From Microbacterium thalli (GTDB lineage: Bacteria; Actinomycetota; Actinomycetes; Actinomycetales; Microbacteriaceae), in assembly GCF_028737325.1 (NCBI RefSeq), contig NZ_JAQZCH010000002.1, positions 558,001 through 622,000 on the forward strand: a stretch of DNA of 64,000 nt. Direction: 5' to 3'. Numbering within the stretch: the first letter of the stretch is position 1; every line of letters begins with the position of its first letter. Below, in pieces: positions 26,824 through 36,917 of the stretch. The notes under the pieces were generated by a model, which ran no database searches, had not been told where the DNA came from, and worked only from the letters and a program-made list of their open reading frames with translations. Both the position numbers and the translations under genes were made by a program.

Positions 26824-27234
26824 TCAGGAGGCGCGTGCGACGCGACCGAGGACGCCGTGCACGAACGCGCTCGACCCGTCGGTCGAGAATTCCTTCGCGA
26901 GCTCCACGGCCTCGTCGATCGCCACCGCGGCGGGCACGCCGTCGTTGTAGAGGATCTCCCAGACCCCCAGGCGCAGGATGGCGCGGTCGACAGCGGGCAT
27001 CCGGGCGAGCGACCAGTCCTTGGCGAACGTGGTGATCTGCTCGTCGATGTCGTCGCGGTTGTCGATGACGCCGTCGATGATCTCGCGCGCATAGAGCCAC
27101 GAGGCCTCACGGGCAGGCTCGAGCGCGGCACGCTTGGCCTCGGCGGCCAGCGTGACGCTCAGATCGTCGCCGCGGACGTCGGACTGGTACAGGATGTCGA
27201 GGGCGCGCTTGCGCGCCTTGGACCGGGCACTCAT
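26824..27234 (-). CDS. nusB: Transcription antitermination factor NusB
   Basis: A 136-residue all-helical protein with the conserved N terminus RSKARKRALDILYQSD and the late AVAIDEAVELAKEFS segment. It binds boxA RNA with NusE in rRNA antitermination. It sits 16 bases after efp, the classic actinobacterial order. Confidence 0.96.
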   Translation of the reverse strand: MSARSKARKRALDILYQSDVRGDDLSVTLAAEAKRAALEPAREASWLYAREIIDGVIDNRDDIDEQITTFAKDWSLARMPAVDRAILRLGVWEILYNDGVPAAVAIDEAVELAKEFSTDGSSAFVHGVLGRVARAS

Positions 27235-27250
27235 CGGGCGGAGGCCGGTG

Positions 27251-27811
27251 TCAGCTCACGCGGCCGAGGTAGTCACCCGTGCGGGTGTCGACCTTGACCT
27301 TCGTGCCCTGATCGACGAAGAGCGGCACCTGGATCTCGTGACCGGTCTCGAGGGTCGCCGACTTCGTGCCCGCCGACGAGCGGTCGCCCTGCAGGCCCGG
27401 CTCGGTGTAGGTGATCTCGAGCACCACGGACGCGGGCAGCTCGATGTAGAGCGGGTTGCCGTTGTTGAGCGCGATCTGCACCTGCTGGTTCTCGAGCAGG
27501 TAGTTCTTCGCGTCGCCCACGGTCGCGGCCGCCACCGTGATCTGGTCGTAGTCGGCGACATCCATGAAGACGAAGTTGTCGCCGTCGTTGTAGAGGTAGG
27601 TGAAGTCGCGACGGTCGACGTTCTCGATCTCGATCTTCGCGCCGGCGTTGTACGTGCGGTCCACGACCTTGCCCGACACGACGTTCTTCAGCTTGGTGCG
27701 CACGAACGCACCACCCTTGCCGGGCTTGACGTGCTGGAACTCGATGACGTTCCAGAGCTGACCGTCGATGCTGAGGACGACGCCGTTCTTGATGTCTGCG
27801 GTCGATGCCAT
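27251..27811 (-). CDS. efp: Elongation factor P
   Basis: A 186-residue EF-P with the three-domain fold. The loop that reaches the peptidyl-transferase centre is [16 protein letters not shown], with the Lys at the usual position. It relieves ribosome stalling at polyproline, which is apt here since the genome encodes long Pro-rich tracts. A TAGAAT -10 overlaps the aroQ stop upstream and gives efp-nusB its own promoter. Confidence 0.97.
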   Translation of the reverse strand: MASTADIKNGVVLSIDGQLWNVIEFQHVKPGKGGAFVRTKLKNVVSGKVVDRTYNAGAKIEIENVDRRDFTYLYNDGDNFVFMDVADYDQITVAAATVGDAKNYLLENQQVQIALNNGNPLYIELPASVVLEITYTEPGLQGDRSSAGTKSATLETGHEIQVPLFVDQGTKVKVDTRTGDYLGRVS

Positions 27812-27861
27812 GAGTGTGGAGTTCCGTTCGTGAGGTCGGGCGGCCGGCGGGCCGACGATCG

Positions 27862-27867
27862 ATTCTA
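27862..27867 (-). promoter_or_regulatory. -10 box of efp-nusB, overlapping the aroQ stop
   Basis: TAGAAT on the minus strand; its first three bases are the TAG stop of aroQ. A leader of about 44 bases separates it from efp. Confidence 0.5.
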
Positions 27868-28308
27868 CGTGAGGTTGTCGAGCAGCTGCTGCGTCGCCGT
27901 GGCGTACCCCGCGACGCCCTGACCGATCACGTGCACCGAGGCGACATCAGCCACGTACGAGTGGTGGCGGAATGCTTCGCGCTCGGCGACGTTCGAGATG
28001 TGCACCTCGGCGACCGGCAGCGCCACGGCCGCGAGGGCGTCGCGCAGGACGACGGAGGTGTGCGTGAGGCCGGCGGGGTTGATGACGATGCCCGCGCAGT
28101 CCGTGCGTGCGTCGTGGATCGCGTCGATGAGGACGCCCTCGTGGTTGCTCTGCACCGCGCGCACCTCGAAGCCGCGCTCCGCGGCGGTCGCGACCACCAG
28201 CGCTTCGACATCGGCGAGGGTGTCGTGGCCGTAAACGTCGGGCTCGCGCGTCCCCAGCAGGTTCAGATTCGGTCCGTTGACCAGCAGCAGACGGCGCGGG
28301 GTGCTCAC
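27865..28308 (-). CDS. aroQ: Type II 3-dehydroquinate dehydratase
   Basis: A 147-residue enzyme with the hallmark [42 protein letters not shown] and EVHISN. It dehydrates 3-dehydroquinate in the shikimate pathway. The GTG at 28308 is used because it gives the canonical N terminus; the open frame upstream overprints aroB. It follows aroB by 29 bases. Confidence 0.95.
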   Translation of the reverse strand: MSTPRRLLLVNGPNLNLLGTREPDVYGHDTLADVEALVVATAAERGFEVRAVQSNHEGVLIDAIHDARTDCAGIVINPAGLTHTSVVLRDALAAVALPVAEVHISNVAEREAFRHHSYVADVASVHVIGQGVAGYATATQQLLDNLT

Positions 28309-28337
28309 CCGCCCCACCCTATCCAGCGCCGCACGGC

Positions 28338-29414
28338 TCAGGCGCCGACCTCCTGGTAGGCGGCGAAGAGCAACGACTCGTCCGGCGCCTGCAGCACGGT
28401 CGGCTTGGCAATGTCGTCGAGCACGATGAAGCGCAGCATCGACCCGCGGGTCTTCTTGTCGCGCTGCATCGTCGCGAGCAGCTGGCGCCAGGCTCCGGCG
28501 CGGTACGAGGTCGGCAGGCCGAGGGTCTCGAGCACGTCGCGGTGGCGCTGCGCCGCGGCATCCGGAAGGCGTCCGGCCAGACGCGACAGCTCGGCGGCGA
28601 ACATCATGCCGACCGACACGGCGGCACCGTGACGCCACTGGTAGCGCTCGGCGTGCTCGATGGCGTGCCCGAGCGTGTGGCCGTAGTTCAGGACCTCGCG
28701 CAGTCCCGCCTCGCGCAGATCCTCGCCGACGACGCGGGCCTTCATGTCGATCGCGAGCTCGATGCTGCGGCGGAAGGCGGCACTGTGCGGGTCGACGGCG
28801 GCCTCGGGATCGGCCTCGATGAGGTCGAGGATCTCGGGGTACCAGATGAATCCCGCCTTCGCGACCTCGGCGAAGCCGGCCACCCGCTCGTTGCGTGAGA
28901 GGCCGTCGAGCAGGTCGAGGTCGCAGACGACCGCCGCGGGAGTCCAGAACGCGCCGACGAGGTTCTTGCCCTCGGCGGTGTTGATGCCGGTCTTTCCACC
29001 CACCGCGGCGTCCACCATGCCCAGCACGGTGGTCGGCACCTGCACGATGGCGATGCCGCGCAGCCACGTCGCGGCGACGAAGCCGGCGAGGTCGGTCACC
29101 GCTCCGCCGCCGAAGCCGACGACGGCATCCGTTCGCGTGAAGTCGGCCTGACCCATGACCTGCCAGCAGAAGGCCGCGACCTCGATGCGCTTGCCCTGCT
29201 CCGCGTCGGGGATCTCGGCGAGCAGCACCTGCCGGTCGGCCCCGAGCAGCTCACGCAGGCGCTCGGCCTGCGGCGCGAGCGTCGGGGGGTGGACGACGAG
29301 CACCTTGCGCGCCGACTCGGGCAGCGCGTCGCCGATCAGCGACAGGATGCCGCGGCCGACGGTGACGTCGTAGGGCGACGGGCCGCCGACGGGGATGACG
29401 GTGGTATCGGTCAT
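28338..29414 (-). CDS. aroB: 3-dehydroquinate synthase
   Basis: A 358-residue NAD-dependent cyclase that turns DAHP into 3-dehydroquinate. [32 protein letters not shown] and the metal-binding [11 protein letters not shown] are present. ATG overlaps the aroK stop by 4 bases, so the two are translationally coupled. Confidence 0.97.
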   Translation of the reverse strand: MTDTTVIPVGGPSPYDVTVGRGILSLIGDALPESARKVLVVHPPTLAPQAERLRELLGADRQVLLAEIPDAEQGKRIEVAAFCWQVMGQADFTRTDAVVGFGGGAVTDLAGFVAATWLRGIAIVQVPTTVLGMVDAAVGGKTGINTAEGKNLVGAFWTPAAVVCDLDLLDGLSRNERVAGFAEVAKAGFIWYPEILDLIEADPEAAVDPHSAAFRRSIELAIDMKARVVGEDLREAGLREVLNYGHTLGHAIEHAERYQWRHGAAVSVGMMFAAELSRLAGRLPDAAAQRHRDVLETLGLPTSYRAGAWRQLLATMQRDKKTRGSMLRFIVLDDIAKPTVLQAPDESLLFAAYQEVGA

Positions 29415-29920
29415 GACGTTCCCTCCCGCGTCCACGCCGCGATGGCGTCGACGATGTCCTGGATGTGCCCGGTCGACGTGTCGAAGCGGGCGTCGGCGAG
29501 CCGCTCGTACAGCTCGCGGCGACTCTCGGCCACCTCGCGCCACCGCGCGACGGGGTCGTCGCCCTGCAGCAGCGGCCGGGTGGTGCCGCGCAGGCGCGAC
29601 GCGATGGTCTGCTCCGACACGGTCAGCAGCGCGACACGGTGTGCCGCGATGTCGCGCTGCGTCTCGGGATGCAGCACGGCTCCCCCGCCGAGGGCGACGA
29701 CGCCGCCGACCGCGAGCGCCGCGCTGACGGCTCGTCGCTCGAGCTCGCGGAAGTGCGGCTCGCCGTGGGCAGCGAAGATGGCGTCGATGGGCCCGTGTTC
29801 GCGCACGACGAGGGCATCACTGTCGGTGAAGGGCACGCCGACCACGCGCGCGAGCTTCTTGCCGATGCTCGATTTGCCGGCCCCCATCGGGCCGATCAGC
29901 ACGATGGCGGGCTCGGTCAT
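29411..29920 (-). CDS. aroK: Shikimate kinase
   Basis: A 169-residue P-loop kinase with Walker [10 protein letters not shown] and the shikimate-binding Asp in DSDALV, GGGAV and RPLLQGDDP. It phosphorylates shikimate with ATP. ATG overlaps the aroC stop (ATGA) and its stop overlaps aroB. Confidence 0.96.
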   Translation of the reverse strand: MTEPAIVLIGPMGAGKSSIGKKLARVVGVPFTDSDALVVREHGPIDAIFAAHGEPHFRELERRAVSAALAVGGVVALGGGAVLHPETQRDIAAHRVALLTVSEQTIASRLRGTTRPLLQGDDPVARWREVAESRRELYERLADARFDTSTGHIQDIVDAIAAWTREGTS

Positions 29921-31128
29921 CCGATCGCGTCGTCGCTGGCGGCGGCCGAGCGCAGCGTGTCGGGGATCGCCGCGAGGTAGCCCTCGAGGTTGCGACGCGT
30001 CTCGGGGACGCTGTCGCCGCCGAACTTCTCGAGCACCGACTCGGCGAGCACGATCGCCACCATCGCCTCGGCCACGACGCCGGCTGCCGGCACGGCGCAC
30101 ACGTCCGAGCGCTGGTGGTGGGCGGTCGCCGACTCGCCCGAGACCACGTCGACGGTGCGCAGCGCGCGCGGCACGGTCGCGATCGGCTTCATCCCGGCGC
30201 GCACGCGAAGGACGGTGCCGGTCGACATGCCGCCCTCGGTGCCGCCCGCCTTGTCGCTGGCCCGCGCGATGCCGCCGTCGGTGGCGAACAGCTCGTCGTG
30301 CGCGTCCGAACCGCGGCGACGCGTCGTCTCGAAGCCGTCTCCGACCTCGACGCCCTTGATGGCCTGGATCCCCATGAGCGCCTGCGCGAGCTTCGCATCG
30401 AGACGGCGGTCCCACTGCACGTGCGAGCCGAGGCCCGGCGGCAGGCCGTACGCCAGCACCTCGACGATGCCGCCGAGCGTGTCGCCGTCCTTCTTGGCGG
30501 CATCCACCTCGGCCACCATCGCGGCCGACGTCTCGGGGTCGAAGCAGCGCAGCGGATCGGCGTCGAGGGCGTCGACGTCGTCGGGGCTAGGCAGCGTCGC
30601 GCCGGCGGGCACCCGCACGGGGCCGATCGAGAGCGTGTGGCTCACCAGACGGATGCCGAGCTCGCCGAGGAACGATCGCGCGACGGCACCGAGGGCGACG
30701 CGCGCCGCCGTCTCTCGTGCGCTCGCGCGCTCGAGGATCGGCCGGGCCTCGTCGAAACCGTACTTCTGCATACCGACCAGGTCGGCGTGACCCGGGCGGG
30801 GCCGGGTGAGGGCTGCACCGCGTCCCCGAGACTTCTCGGTGAGCTCGACCGGCTCGGGGCTCATGACCTCGACCCACTTGGGCCACTCGGTGTTGCCGAT
30901 GCGCAGGGCGATCGGGCTGCCGAGGCTGAAGCCGTGGCGCACACCGGTCGAGATGGTCAGCTCGTCCTCTTCGAACTTCATCCGCGACCCGCGGCCGTAG
31001 CCGAGCTTGCGGCGGGCGAGGTCGGCCTGGATGGCGGCGCGCGAGATGGGCACGCCGGCGGGCAGGCCCTCCATGAGGGCGACGAGTTCGGGGCCGTGCG
31101 ATTCGCCGGCCGTGAGCACGCGGAGCAT
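29917..31128 (-). CDS. aroC: Chorismate synthase
   Basis: A 403-residue FMN-dependent enzyme with the signature [44 protein letters not shown] and late [12 protein letters not shown]. It eliminates phosphate from EPSP to give chorismate. GGAGG lies before the ATG. It follows the aroE-like gene by 4 bases. Confidence 0.97.
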   Translation of the reverse strand: MLRVLTAGESHGPELVALMEGLPAGVPISRAAIQADLARRKLGYGRGSRMKFEEDELTISTGVRHGFSLGSPIALRIGNTEWPKWVEVMSPEPVELTEKSRGRGAALTRPRPGHADLVGMQKYGFDEARPILERASARETAARVALGAVARSFLGELGIRLVSHTLSIGPVRVPAGATLPSPDDVDALDADPLRCFDPETSAAMVAEVDAAKKDGDTLGGIVEVLAYGLPPGLGSHVQWDRRLDAKLAQALMGIQAIKGVEVGDGFETTRRRGSDAHDELFATDGGIARASDKAGGTEGGMSTGTVLRVRAGMKPIATVPRALRTVDVVSGESATAHHQRSDVCAVPAAGVVAEAMVAIVLAESVLEKFGGDSVPETRRNLEGYLAAIPDTLRSAAASDDAIG

Positions 31129-31132
31129 TCGT

Positions 31133-31993
31133 CTATCCTCCCACGAGAGCTCGCCGCATGACGGCGACCACGGCTTCCTCGTCATGCAGCGGCTGGTCGG
31201 CGTCCCCGGTCGCGAAGATCCGGATCTGCAGCACCGCCTGGTGCAGGAGCATCGTCCCACCCGGGTGGGCCGGTCGCCCCGCCCGCTGCCATGCCGAAGC
31301 GAGCCCGGTGGGCCACGTGCCGTAGACGACGTCGTACAAGACTCCCCCCGCCGCCGCGAGGCGGTCGGCGTCGGGCTCTGCGACGGGGGCGTCGCCGGGA
31401 AGCGTCGAAACCGTCAGGTCGGCAGAGTCGCCGGGACGACCCAGGGGTGCGACCTCGGCGACCATGCCGAGGCGCTCGGCGAGCTCGACGAGCGGCCGGG
31501 CGGACTCCGGTCGCCGCGCGGCGACCTCGACGTCCACGACGCCCAGGCGATGCAGCGCGAGCAGGGCGGACGTCGCCGTCGCCCCGGCACCGACGACGCG
31601 GGCACGCTCCGCGCCCGCAGCACCGGCTTCGACGAGCGCGCGGGCGAGCCCGCCGACGTCGGTGTTGAATCCGGCCCACCCCTCGTCCACCCGGACGAGC
31701 GTGTTCGCAGCGCCCGTCGCCTCGGCGTCGGCATCGCGACGCACCGCGACGCGGTGAGCGAGCGACTTCAGCGGCATCGTCAGCGACAGACCGCGGACGG
31801 ATGCCGGCAGCGCGGCCAGCTCGTCCGAGAATGACGCCTCGTCGACGCGCCGCCGCCCGTACTCCCACGGCCAGCCGAGCAACGCGTAGGCCGCTCCATG
31901 CAGGGCGGGCGACCGGCTGTGGTCGATGGGGTCTCCCCACACCGCGAAGCGGTGGGGTCGAGCGGTCGGCGACTCAGCAGCCGCGGTTGTCAT
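31133..31993 (-). CDS. aroE: Shikimate dehydrogenase family protein
   Basis: A 286-residue NADPH-dependent dehydrogenase with [18 protein letters not shown], the catalytic Lys in TMPLKSLAH, the Asp in NTDVGG and a Rossmann [15 protein letters not shown]. The usual Asn after SPxxH is Gly here, a difference seen in some actinobacterial members. It overlaps mltG by 20 bases and precedes aroC by 4. As the only such gene in the cluster it probably performs the pathway step. Confidence 0.92.
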   Translation of the reverse strand: MTTAAAESPTARPHRFAVWGDPIDHSRSPALHGAAYALLGWPWEYGRRRVDEASFSDELAALPASVRGLSLTMPLKSLAHRVAVRRDADAEATGAANTLVRVDEGWAGFNTDVGGLARALVEAGAAGAERARVVGAGATATSALLALHRLGVVDVEVAARRPESARPLVELAERLGMVAEVAPLGRPGDSADLTVSTLPGDAPVAEPDADRLAAAGGVLYDVVYGTWPTGLASAWQRAGRPAHPGGTMLLHQAVLQIRIFATGDADQPLHDEEAVVAVMRRALVGG

Positions 31994-33338
31994 TCGCCTC
32001 GCACCACTCGTTCCACTGGGCGATGCCGGCCTCGTGCTGCCCGAACGTCTCGGAGAAGATGGTCTCGCCGGTGTCCATGTTCCAGGTGACGAAGTAGCGC
32101 CACGGCCCCTCGGCCGGGTTCATCGCGGCGTCGATCGCCACATCGCCCGGGTTCGCGATCGGCCCGGCGGGCAGGCCGTCGCGAACGTACGTGTTCCAGG
32201 CGTTGTCGTCCTCGAGGGCTGCCGCCGACGAGCTGGCGGTGCCGTCGTGCATCTCGTCGTATCCGAACTGCGCGGTCGAGTCCATCTGCAGCCGCATGCC
32301 GTCGGACAGACGGTTCTGGATGACCCGCGACACCTTGTAGAAGTCGTCCGACAGTCGCGCCTCGCGCTGGACGATCGAGGCGATCGTCAGGATCTCCTGA
32401 CGACGCTCGGCCGGAACACCGGCGGAGTCGAGCGATTCGACGGTGCGGTCGACCATGGTCCGGATCATGTCGGCGGGCGCCACGCCGGGGTCGAACTGAT
32501 ACGTCGCCGGAAAGAGCCATCCCTCGAGGTCCGCGGCCGTGACGCCGTACGCCGCCGGATCGGCCGCGGCGGCCTGGAACTCCTCGATCGGGAGCGCGGT
32601 GCTGTCGGCGAGCGTCTGAAGCGACTGGTCGAGCGTGAGTCCCTCGGGCAGCTGCGCGGCGTTCTGCCGCTTGCTCGCGGGATCGAGGATGCGCTCGAGG
32701 GCTGCCTCGGACGTCATCCGCTCCTGCAGCGCGTAGACGCCGGGCTGGAAGCTCGGGTTCTGCGCGGTGGCGATGAGGTGGTCGTAGAAAGCGCTCGGCG
32801 TCTTGGTGACGCCGGCATCGTGCAGCGTCTCGGAGATGCTCGAGCCGGTGTCTCCCGCGACGACCGTCACGAGGACTTCGCCCGTCGCTTCGCCGGGCTC
32901 GTAGTCCTTGGGCTCTTCCCAGCCCATGACCGCGCGGATCTGATTCTCGTACGTGCCCCAGACCCACGCTGCGGTGATACCGATGCCGCCGACGATCGCG
33001 AGGATCACGAGGAGGACGACCCACTTGGCGATGCGGCTCTTCTTGCGGTCGCGGTCGTGCCGGCTCGGCACGTGCCCGACGTCGTGCGTGCTGAGCTCGC
33101 CGGTGAAGAGGGCGTCGAGCGTTCCCACCCCCGCCCCGGACCGCGACTCGACGCGCGGCGCGGAGACGGGCGCGGCGGCGGGCGTGGCCGACACCGGCGG
33201 TGCGACCTCGGGCGGTGCGACCGGCTGCTCCCCCGCCGGGCGGCCCGCGGCGTCGGCCGGGGGCGAGTGCTGCGCGGCCACGCGGGCGGCGCGACGGCTC
33301 AGGGGGGCAGAGCCGTCGTGCGGCGGGCGGTCAGTCAT
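31974..33338 (-). CDS. mltG: Endolytic transglycosylase MltG
   Basis: A 454-residue YceG/MltG lytic transglycosylase that cleaves nascent glycan strands. The first 120 residues are a disordered Pro/Ala-rich cytoplasmic region, followed by one membrane helix at about 125-147. The catalytic Glu is in ASIVQREARL, followed by NRLSDGMRLQMDSTAQFG. The ATG at 33338 lies one base after the ruvX stop, with AGGAG about 10 bases upstream; an in-frame start 12 codons earlier would overlap ruvX. Confidence 0.93.
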   Translation of the reverse strand: MTDRPPHDGSAPLSRRAARVAAQHSPPADAAGRPAGEQPVAPPEVAPPVSATPAAAPVSAPRVESRSGAGVGTLDALFTGELSTHDVGHVPSRHDRDRKKSRIAKWVVLLVILAIVGGIGITAAWVWGTYENQIRAVMGWEEPKDYEPGEATGEVLVTVVAGDTGSSISETLHDAGVTKTPSAFYDHLIATAQNPSFQPGVYALQERMTSEAALERILDPASKRQNAAQLPEGLTLDQSLQTLADSTALPIEEFQAAAADPAAYGVTAADLEGWLFPATYQFDPGVAPADMIRTMVDRTVESLDSAGVPAERRQEILTIASIVQREARLSDDFYKVSRVIQNRLSDGMRLQMDSTAQFGYDEMHDGTASSSAAALEDDNAWNTYVRDGLPAGPIANPGDVAIDAAMNPAEGPWRYFVTWNMDTGETIFSETFGQHEAGIAQWNEWCEANDNRGC

Positions 33339-33339
33339 G

Positions 33340-33810
33340 TCAGGGATGCTCCTGCGTGGGTCCGACGGAAGCACCGGCCGGGTTTCCGGTGCCCTTCTCG
33401 ACGTCGAGTGCCTGCTGGAGGAGCACTACGGCGGCGACCTGGTCAACAATGCTACGAGACGATTTCTGCGAACGGCCCGATCCGCGCAGAGCTCCCTGCG
33501 CACTCACGGTGCTGAGCCGTTCGTCGATGAGCCGCACGCGGTGGCCCGCGTCGGCCAGAGCCTGAGCGAATCCCCGCGCATCGGCCGTCGACGCGGTCTC
33601 GCGCCCGCTGAGGGCGACCGGCAGTCCGACGACGAGCTCGAACGCGTCGTGCTCGCCCGCGAGGGCGGTGATGCGGGCGAGGTCTCCCTCGCCGCGCGCG
33701 ACCGTCTCGACGGGCACCGCGAGCAGACCGTCGCGGTCGCTGCGCGCGACCCCGATCCGTGCCGTGCCGACGTCGATCCCGAGTCGGACGCCGGGACGGA
33801 ATCCGCTCAC
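33340..33810 (-). CDS. ruvX: Holliday junction resolvase-like pre-16S rRNA nuclease RuvX (YqgF)
   Basis: A 156-residue RNase H-like protein with GIDVGTARIGVARSD, ELVVGLPVALSG and IDERLSTV. YqgF in E. coli matures the 5' end of 16S rRNA. The GTG start overlaps the alaS stop (GTGA). The order alaS-ruvX-mltG is the standard actinobacterial one. Confidence 0.94.
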   Translation of the reverse strand: MSGFRPGVRLGIDVGTARIGVARSDRDGLLAVPVETVARGEGDLARITALAGEHDAFELVVGLPVALSGRETASTADARGFAQALADAGHRVRLIDERLSTVSAQGALRGSGRSQKSSRSIVDQVAAVVLLQQALDVEKGTGNPAGASVGPTQEHP

Positions 33811-36470
33811 AGGCCGCCCGCCGTCTGACGCACCGCGCTCAGCGCGGCCGGCAGCGCAGCCGCATCCGTTCCGCCGCCCTGCGCGACGTCGTCGCGCCCG
33901 CCACCGCCACCGCCCAGAGCGGATGCCGCGGCCTTGGCCAGCACGCCGGCCTTGGCGCCGGCCGCACGCGCGGTCTCGTTGGTCGCGACGACCACGACGG
34001 GGCGCTCGCCCACGACGGCGCCCAGCGCGACGACGGCGGCCGCGTCGGCACCGAGCCGGTCGCGCACCTGAAGGGCCAGCGTGCGCACGTCGTCGGCCGA
34101 CCCGGCCGCCCCGAGCGCTTCCGCGACGATCTGGAACGAGCCGCTCGGCGACGCGGCGGCCACGAGCTGCGGCAGGCGGTCGGCCAGCGCACGTGCCTCG
34201 AACTGGGCGATGCGCTTCTCGGCCGCCTTGAGGCTCGCGGCGAGCTCGGCGATCCGGGCGGGCAGCTGCTCGCGGGGCGTCTTCAGCGAGCTCGTGAGCT
34301 GCGAGACGATGGCACGCTCGGCAGCCAGCTCGCGGAACGCGTCCTGCCCCACGAGCGCCTCGACGCGGCGGTTCGACGCGCCGACCGACGACTCGCCGAC
34401 GAGGTTGATCAGGCCGACCTCGGCGCTCGATGCGACGTGCGTGCCGGCGCACAGCTCGCGCGACCACGGGCCGCCGATGTCGACCATGCGCACCGTCTCG
34501 CCGTACTTCTCGCCGAACAGCGCCATCGCGCCCGCGGCCTTGGCCTCGTCGAGCGTCAGCACACGGGTCGTGACCTCGAGGTTGTCACGCACCGCGTTGT
34601 TCGCGATCTCCTCGATCTCGGTACGCGTCTCGGGCGAGAGCGCCTGGCCCCACGAGAAGTCGAAGCGCAGGTAGCCGGCACGGTTGAGCGAGCCGGCCTG
34701 CGTCGCGCTCTTGCCGAGCGTGTCGCGCAGCGCGGCGTGAACGAGGTGGGTCGCCGAATGCGCCTGCTGGGCGGCACGGCGGTTCGCCGCATCCACCACC
34801 GTGGTGGCGGGTTCGTCGACGGCGACCTCACCGGTCGTGACCTCGACGGTGTGGCTGACGAGCCCGGCGACCGGCTTCTGGACGTCGAGCACCTCGAGCT
34901 CGTACCCGGGCCCGACGATGACGCCCTTGTCGGCGACCTGACCGCCCGACTCGGCGTACAGAGCGGTCTCGGCGAGGATCACCTCGGCGATCTGACCCTG
35001 CGTCGCGCGGTCGACCGAGACGCCGCCGACCAGGATGCCGAGAACCTTCGTCCCGGTCTCGAGCTCGGTATACCCGGTGAAGACCGTCTCGCCCTGGGCA
35101 CGGAAGTCGCGGTACACGCTGGTGTCGGCCAGCTGCCCCTTGCGCGAGCGCGCATCCGCCTTGGCCCGATCGCGCTGCTCGCGCATGAGGCCGTCGAACG
35201 CGCCGCGGTCTACGGTCAGCCCCGCCTCTTCGACGATCTCGAGCGTGAGATCGATCGGGAAGCCGTAGGTGTCGTGCAGCAGGAACGCCTGGGCCCCGCT
35301 CAGCTGAGCACCGCCGTTCGCCTTGGTCTGCGCCACCGACTCGTCGAGCAGCTCGGAGCCCGCGGCGAGGGTGCGCAGGAACGTGGCCTCCTCGGCCAGC
35401 GCGTACTGCGAGAGGCGTGCGTAGTCGGTCTCGACGATCGGGTACGCCTCCTTCATCGCGTCGCGAGAGGCGGCGAAGAGCTCGGCGAAGCTCGGGCCGT
35501 CGACGCCGAGGAGTCGCATCGAGCGGATCGCGCGGCGCATGAGGCGGCGCAGGATGTAGCCGCGGCCGTCGTTGGACGGGGTGACGCCGTCGGACAGCAG
35601 CATGAGCGAGGACCGCACGTGGTCGGCGATGACGCGGAAGCGGACGTCATCCTCGTGGTCTGCTCCGTACGTCTTGCCCGACAGCTCGACGGCCTTGTCG
35701 AGCACGGGGCGCACCTGGTCGGTCTCGTACATGTTGTCGACGCCCTGCTTGATGAAGGCGACGCGCTCGAGACCCATGCCGGTGTCGATGTTCTTGTTCG
35801 GCAGCTCGCCGACGATCGTGAAGTCGTACTTCGAGCGCACGTCGGTGATCTCGTACTGCATGAACACGAGGTTCCAGATCTCGACGTAGCGGTCGTCGTC
35901 GGTCACGGGACCGCCGTCGATGCCGTACGCGGGACCCCGGTCGAAGAAGATCTCGGAGCAGGGGCCGGCGGGACCGGGCAGACCGGTGCTCCAGTAGTTG
36001 GTGTCCTTGCCGAGACGCTGGATGCGCTCGTCGGGAAGAGTGGAGTGCTTCAGCCAGAGCTCGCGCGCCTCGTCGTCCTCTTCGTAGACGGTGACCCACA
36101 GGTCCTTCGGGTCGAATCCGAGCCCGCCGTCGGCCTCGGGAGCGGTGAGCAGCTCCCAGGCGAACGAGATCGCACCCTCCTTGAAGTAGTCGCCGAACGA
36201 CCAGTTGCCCAGCATCTGGAAGAAGGTGCCGTGACGCGGCGTCTTGCCGACCTCTTCGATGTCGTTCGTGCGGATGCACTTCTGCACGTCGGCGGCGCGC
36301 GCGTAGGGTGCGGGGACGTCACCGGAGAGGTACGGGATGAACGGGACCATGCCGGCGACGGTGAACAGCAGGGCCGGGTCGTCGGTGACCAGCGAGGCGG
36401 AGGGCACGATCGTGTGCCCCTTCTTCTCGAAGTAGTCCAGGTAGCGCTGGGCGATCTCGGCGGTCTTCAT
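33807..36470 (-). CDS. alaS: Alanyl-tRNA synthetase
   Basis: An 887-residue class II synthetase with the catalytic N-terminal domain (MKTAEIAQRYLDYF start, GMGLERV), the editing domain with HSATHLVHAALR and CAGTHV zinc ligands, and a C-terminal Gly-rich tail GGGGGGRDDVAQGG. Length is normal. The ATG follows AAGGAA; upstream in-frame codons are outside the conserved start. Confidence 0.97.
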   Translation of the reverse strand: MKTAEIAQRYLDYFEKKGHTIVPSASLVTDDPALLFTVAGMVPFIPYLSGDVPAPYARAADVQKCIRTNDIEEVGKTPRHGTFFQMLGNWSFGDYFKEGAISFAWELLTAPEADGGLGFDPKDLWVTVYEEDDEARELWLKHSTLPDERIQRLGKDTNYWSTGLPGPAGPCSEIFFDRGPAYGIDGGPVTDDDRYVEIWNLVFMQYEITDVRSKYDFTIVGELPNKNIDTGMGLERVAFIKQGVDNMYETDQVRPVLDKAVELSGKTYGADHEDDVRFRVIADHVRSSLMLLSDGVTPSNDGRGYILRRLMRRAIRSMRLLGVDGPSFAELFAASRDAMKEAYPIVETDYARLSQYALAEEATFLRTLAAGSELLDESVAQTKANGGAQLSGAQAFLLHDTYGFPIDLTLEIVEEAGLTVDRGAFDGLMREQRDRAKADARSRKGQLADTSVYRDFRAQGETVFTGYTELETGTKVLGILVGGVSVDRATQGQIAEVILAETALYAESGGQVADKGVIVGPGYELEVLDVQKPVAGLVSHTVEVTTGEVAVDEPATTVVDAANRRAAQQAHSATHLVHAALRDTLGKSATQAGSLNRAGYLRFDFSWGQALSPETRTEIEEIANNAVRDNLEVTTRVLTLDEAKAAGAMALFGEKYGETVRMVDIGGPWSRELCAGTHVASSAEVGLINLVGESSVGASNRRVEALVGQDAFRELAAERAIVSQLTSSLKTPREQLPARIAELAASLKAAEKRIAQFEARALADRLPQLVAAASPSGSFQIVAEALGAAGSADDVRTLALQVRDRLGADAAAVVALGAVVGERPVVVVATNETARAAGAKAGVLAKAAASALGGGGGGRDDVAQGGGTDAAALPAALSAVRQTAGGL

Positions 36471-36538
36471 CGGGTTCCTTCGGCAGGCAGGCGTCGGCGC
36501 CGCGCCCATCGGACGCGACGCCGCGATCGGATCGTGGG

Positions 36539-36844
36539 TCAGGGGGTTCGTTCGTCGGCGGTGCGCGTCGCCGGGACGACGGCTTCCCGGGTGTCGTCGA
36601 CGACGTCGGATGCCGCATCGATGGCGGACTGGAGCGCGTCGGCCGCGACGCCCTTGACGTCGGCGGCGAGGCCCTCGATCCGGGCCTCCTGATCGCGGTA
36701 GGCATCGCCGATGCGGTCCGCGAACTCGGTGATACGGGCGTCGACCTCGGCGAGCATCTCGTGACCGCGCGGATCCTTATTGATCACGTGCGCGGCGACG
36801 AATCCGCCGGCGACGCCCAAAACGAACCACAGCGCGTTCTTCAT
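36539..36844 (-). CDS. Small single-helix membrane protein of unknown function
   Basis: A 101-residue protein with one N-terminal helix (ALWFVLGVAGGFVAAHVI) and a long charged, probably helical cytoplasmic tail containing EVDARITEFADRIGDAYRD. It resembles small coiled proteins often found between rpsD and alaS in Microbacteriaceae; function unknown. The ATG at 36844 is chosen over 36853 because TAACAT lies 7 bases before it, fitting a leaderless start. Confidence 0.75.
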   Translation of the reverse strand: MKNALWFVLGVAGGFVAAHVINKDPRGHEMLAEVDARITEFADRIGDAYRDQEARIEGLAADVKGVAADALQSAIDAASDVVDDTREAVVPATRTADERTP

Positions 36845-36851
36845 GGCATCC

Positions 36852-36857
36852 ATGTTA
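36852..36857 (-). promoter_or_regulatory. Putative -10 box of the small membrane protein gene (leaderless)
   Basis: TAACAT, then 7 bases, then ATG at 36844. It begins 10 bases from the rpsD terminator. Confidence 0.5.
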
Positions 36858-36866
36858 GGCGCAAAG

Positions 36867-36902
36867 CACGAAGGGCGCCGGGAGACCCCGACGCCCTTCG
36901 TG
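36867..36902 (-). terminator. Terminator of rpsD
   Basis: A GC-rich inverted repeat (CACGAAGGGCG with CGCCCTTCGTG and further G-C pairs) 15 bases after the rpsD stop, read on the minus strand. Confidence 0.8.
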
Positions 36903-36917
36903 GCGGTGCTGAAAGAG

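Noticed and set aside
33759..36692. 977-codon plus-strand frame opposite alaS
   Set aside because: High G+C keeps antisense frames open; alaS on the minus strand is fully conserved. The same applies to long frames opposite relA, thrS, the SNF2 gene, pncB and the glycosyltransferase.
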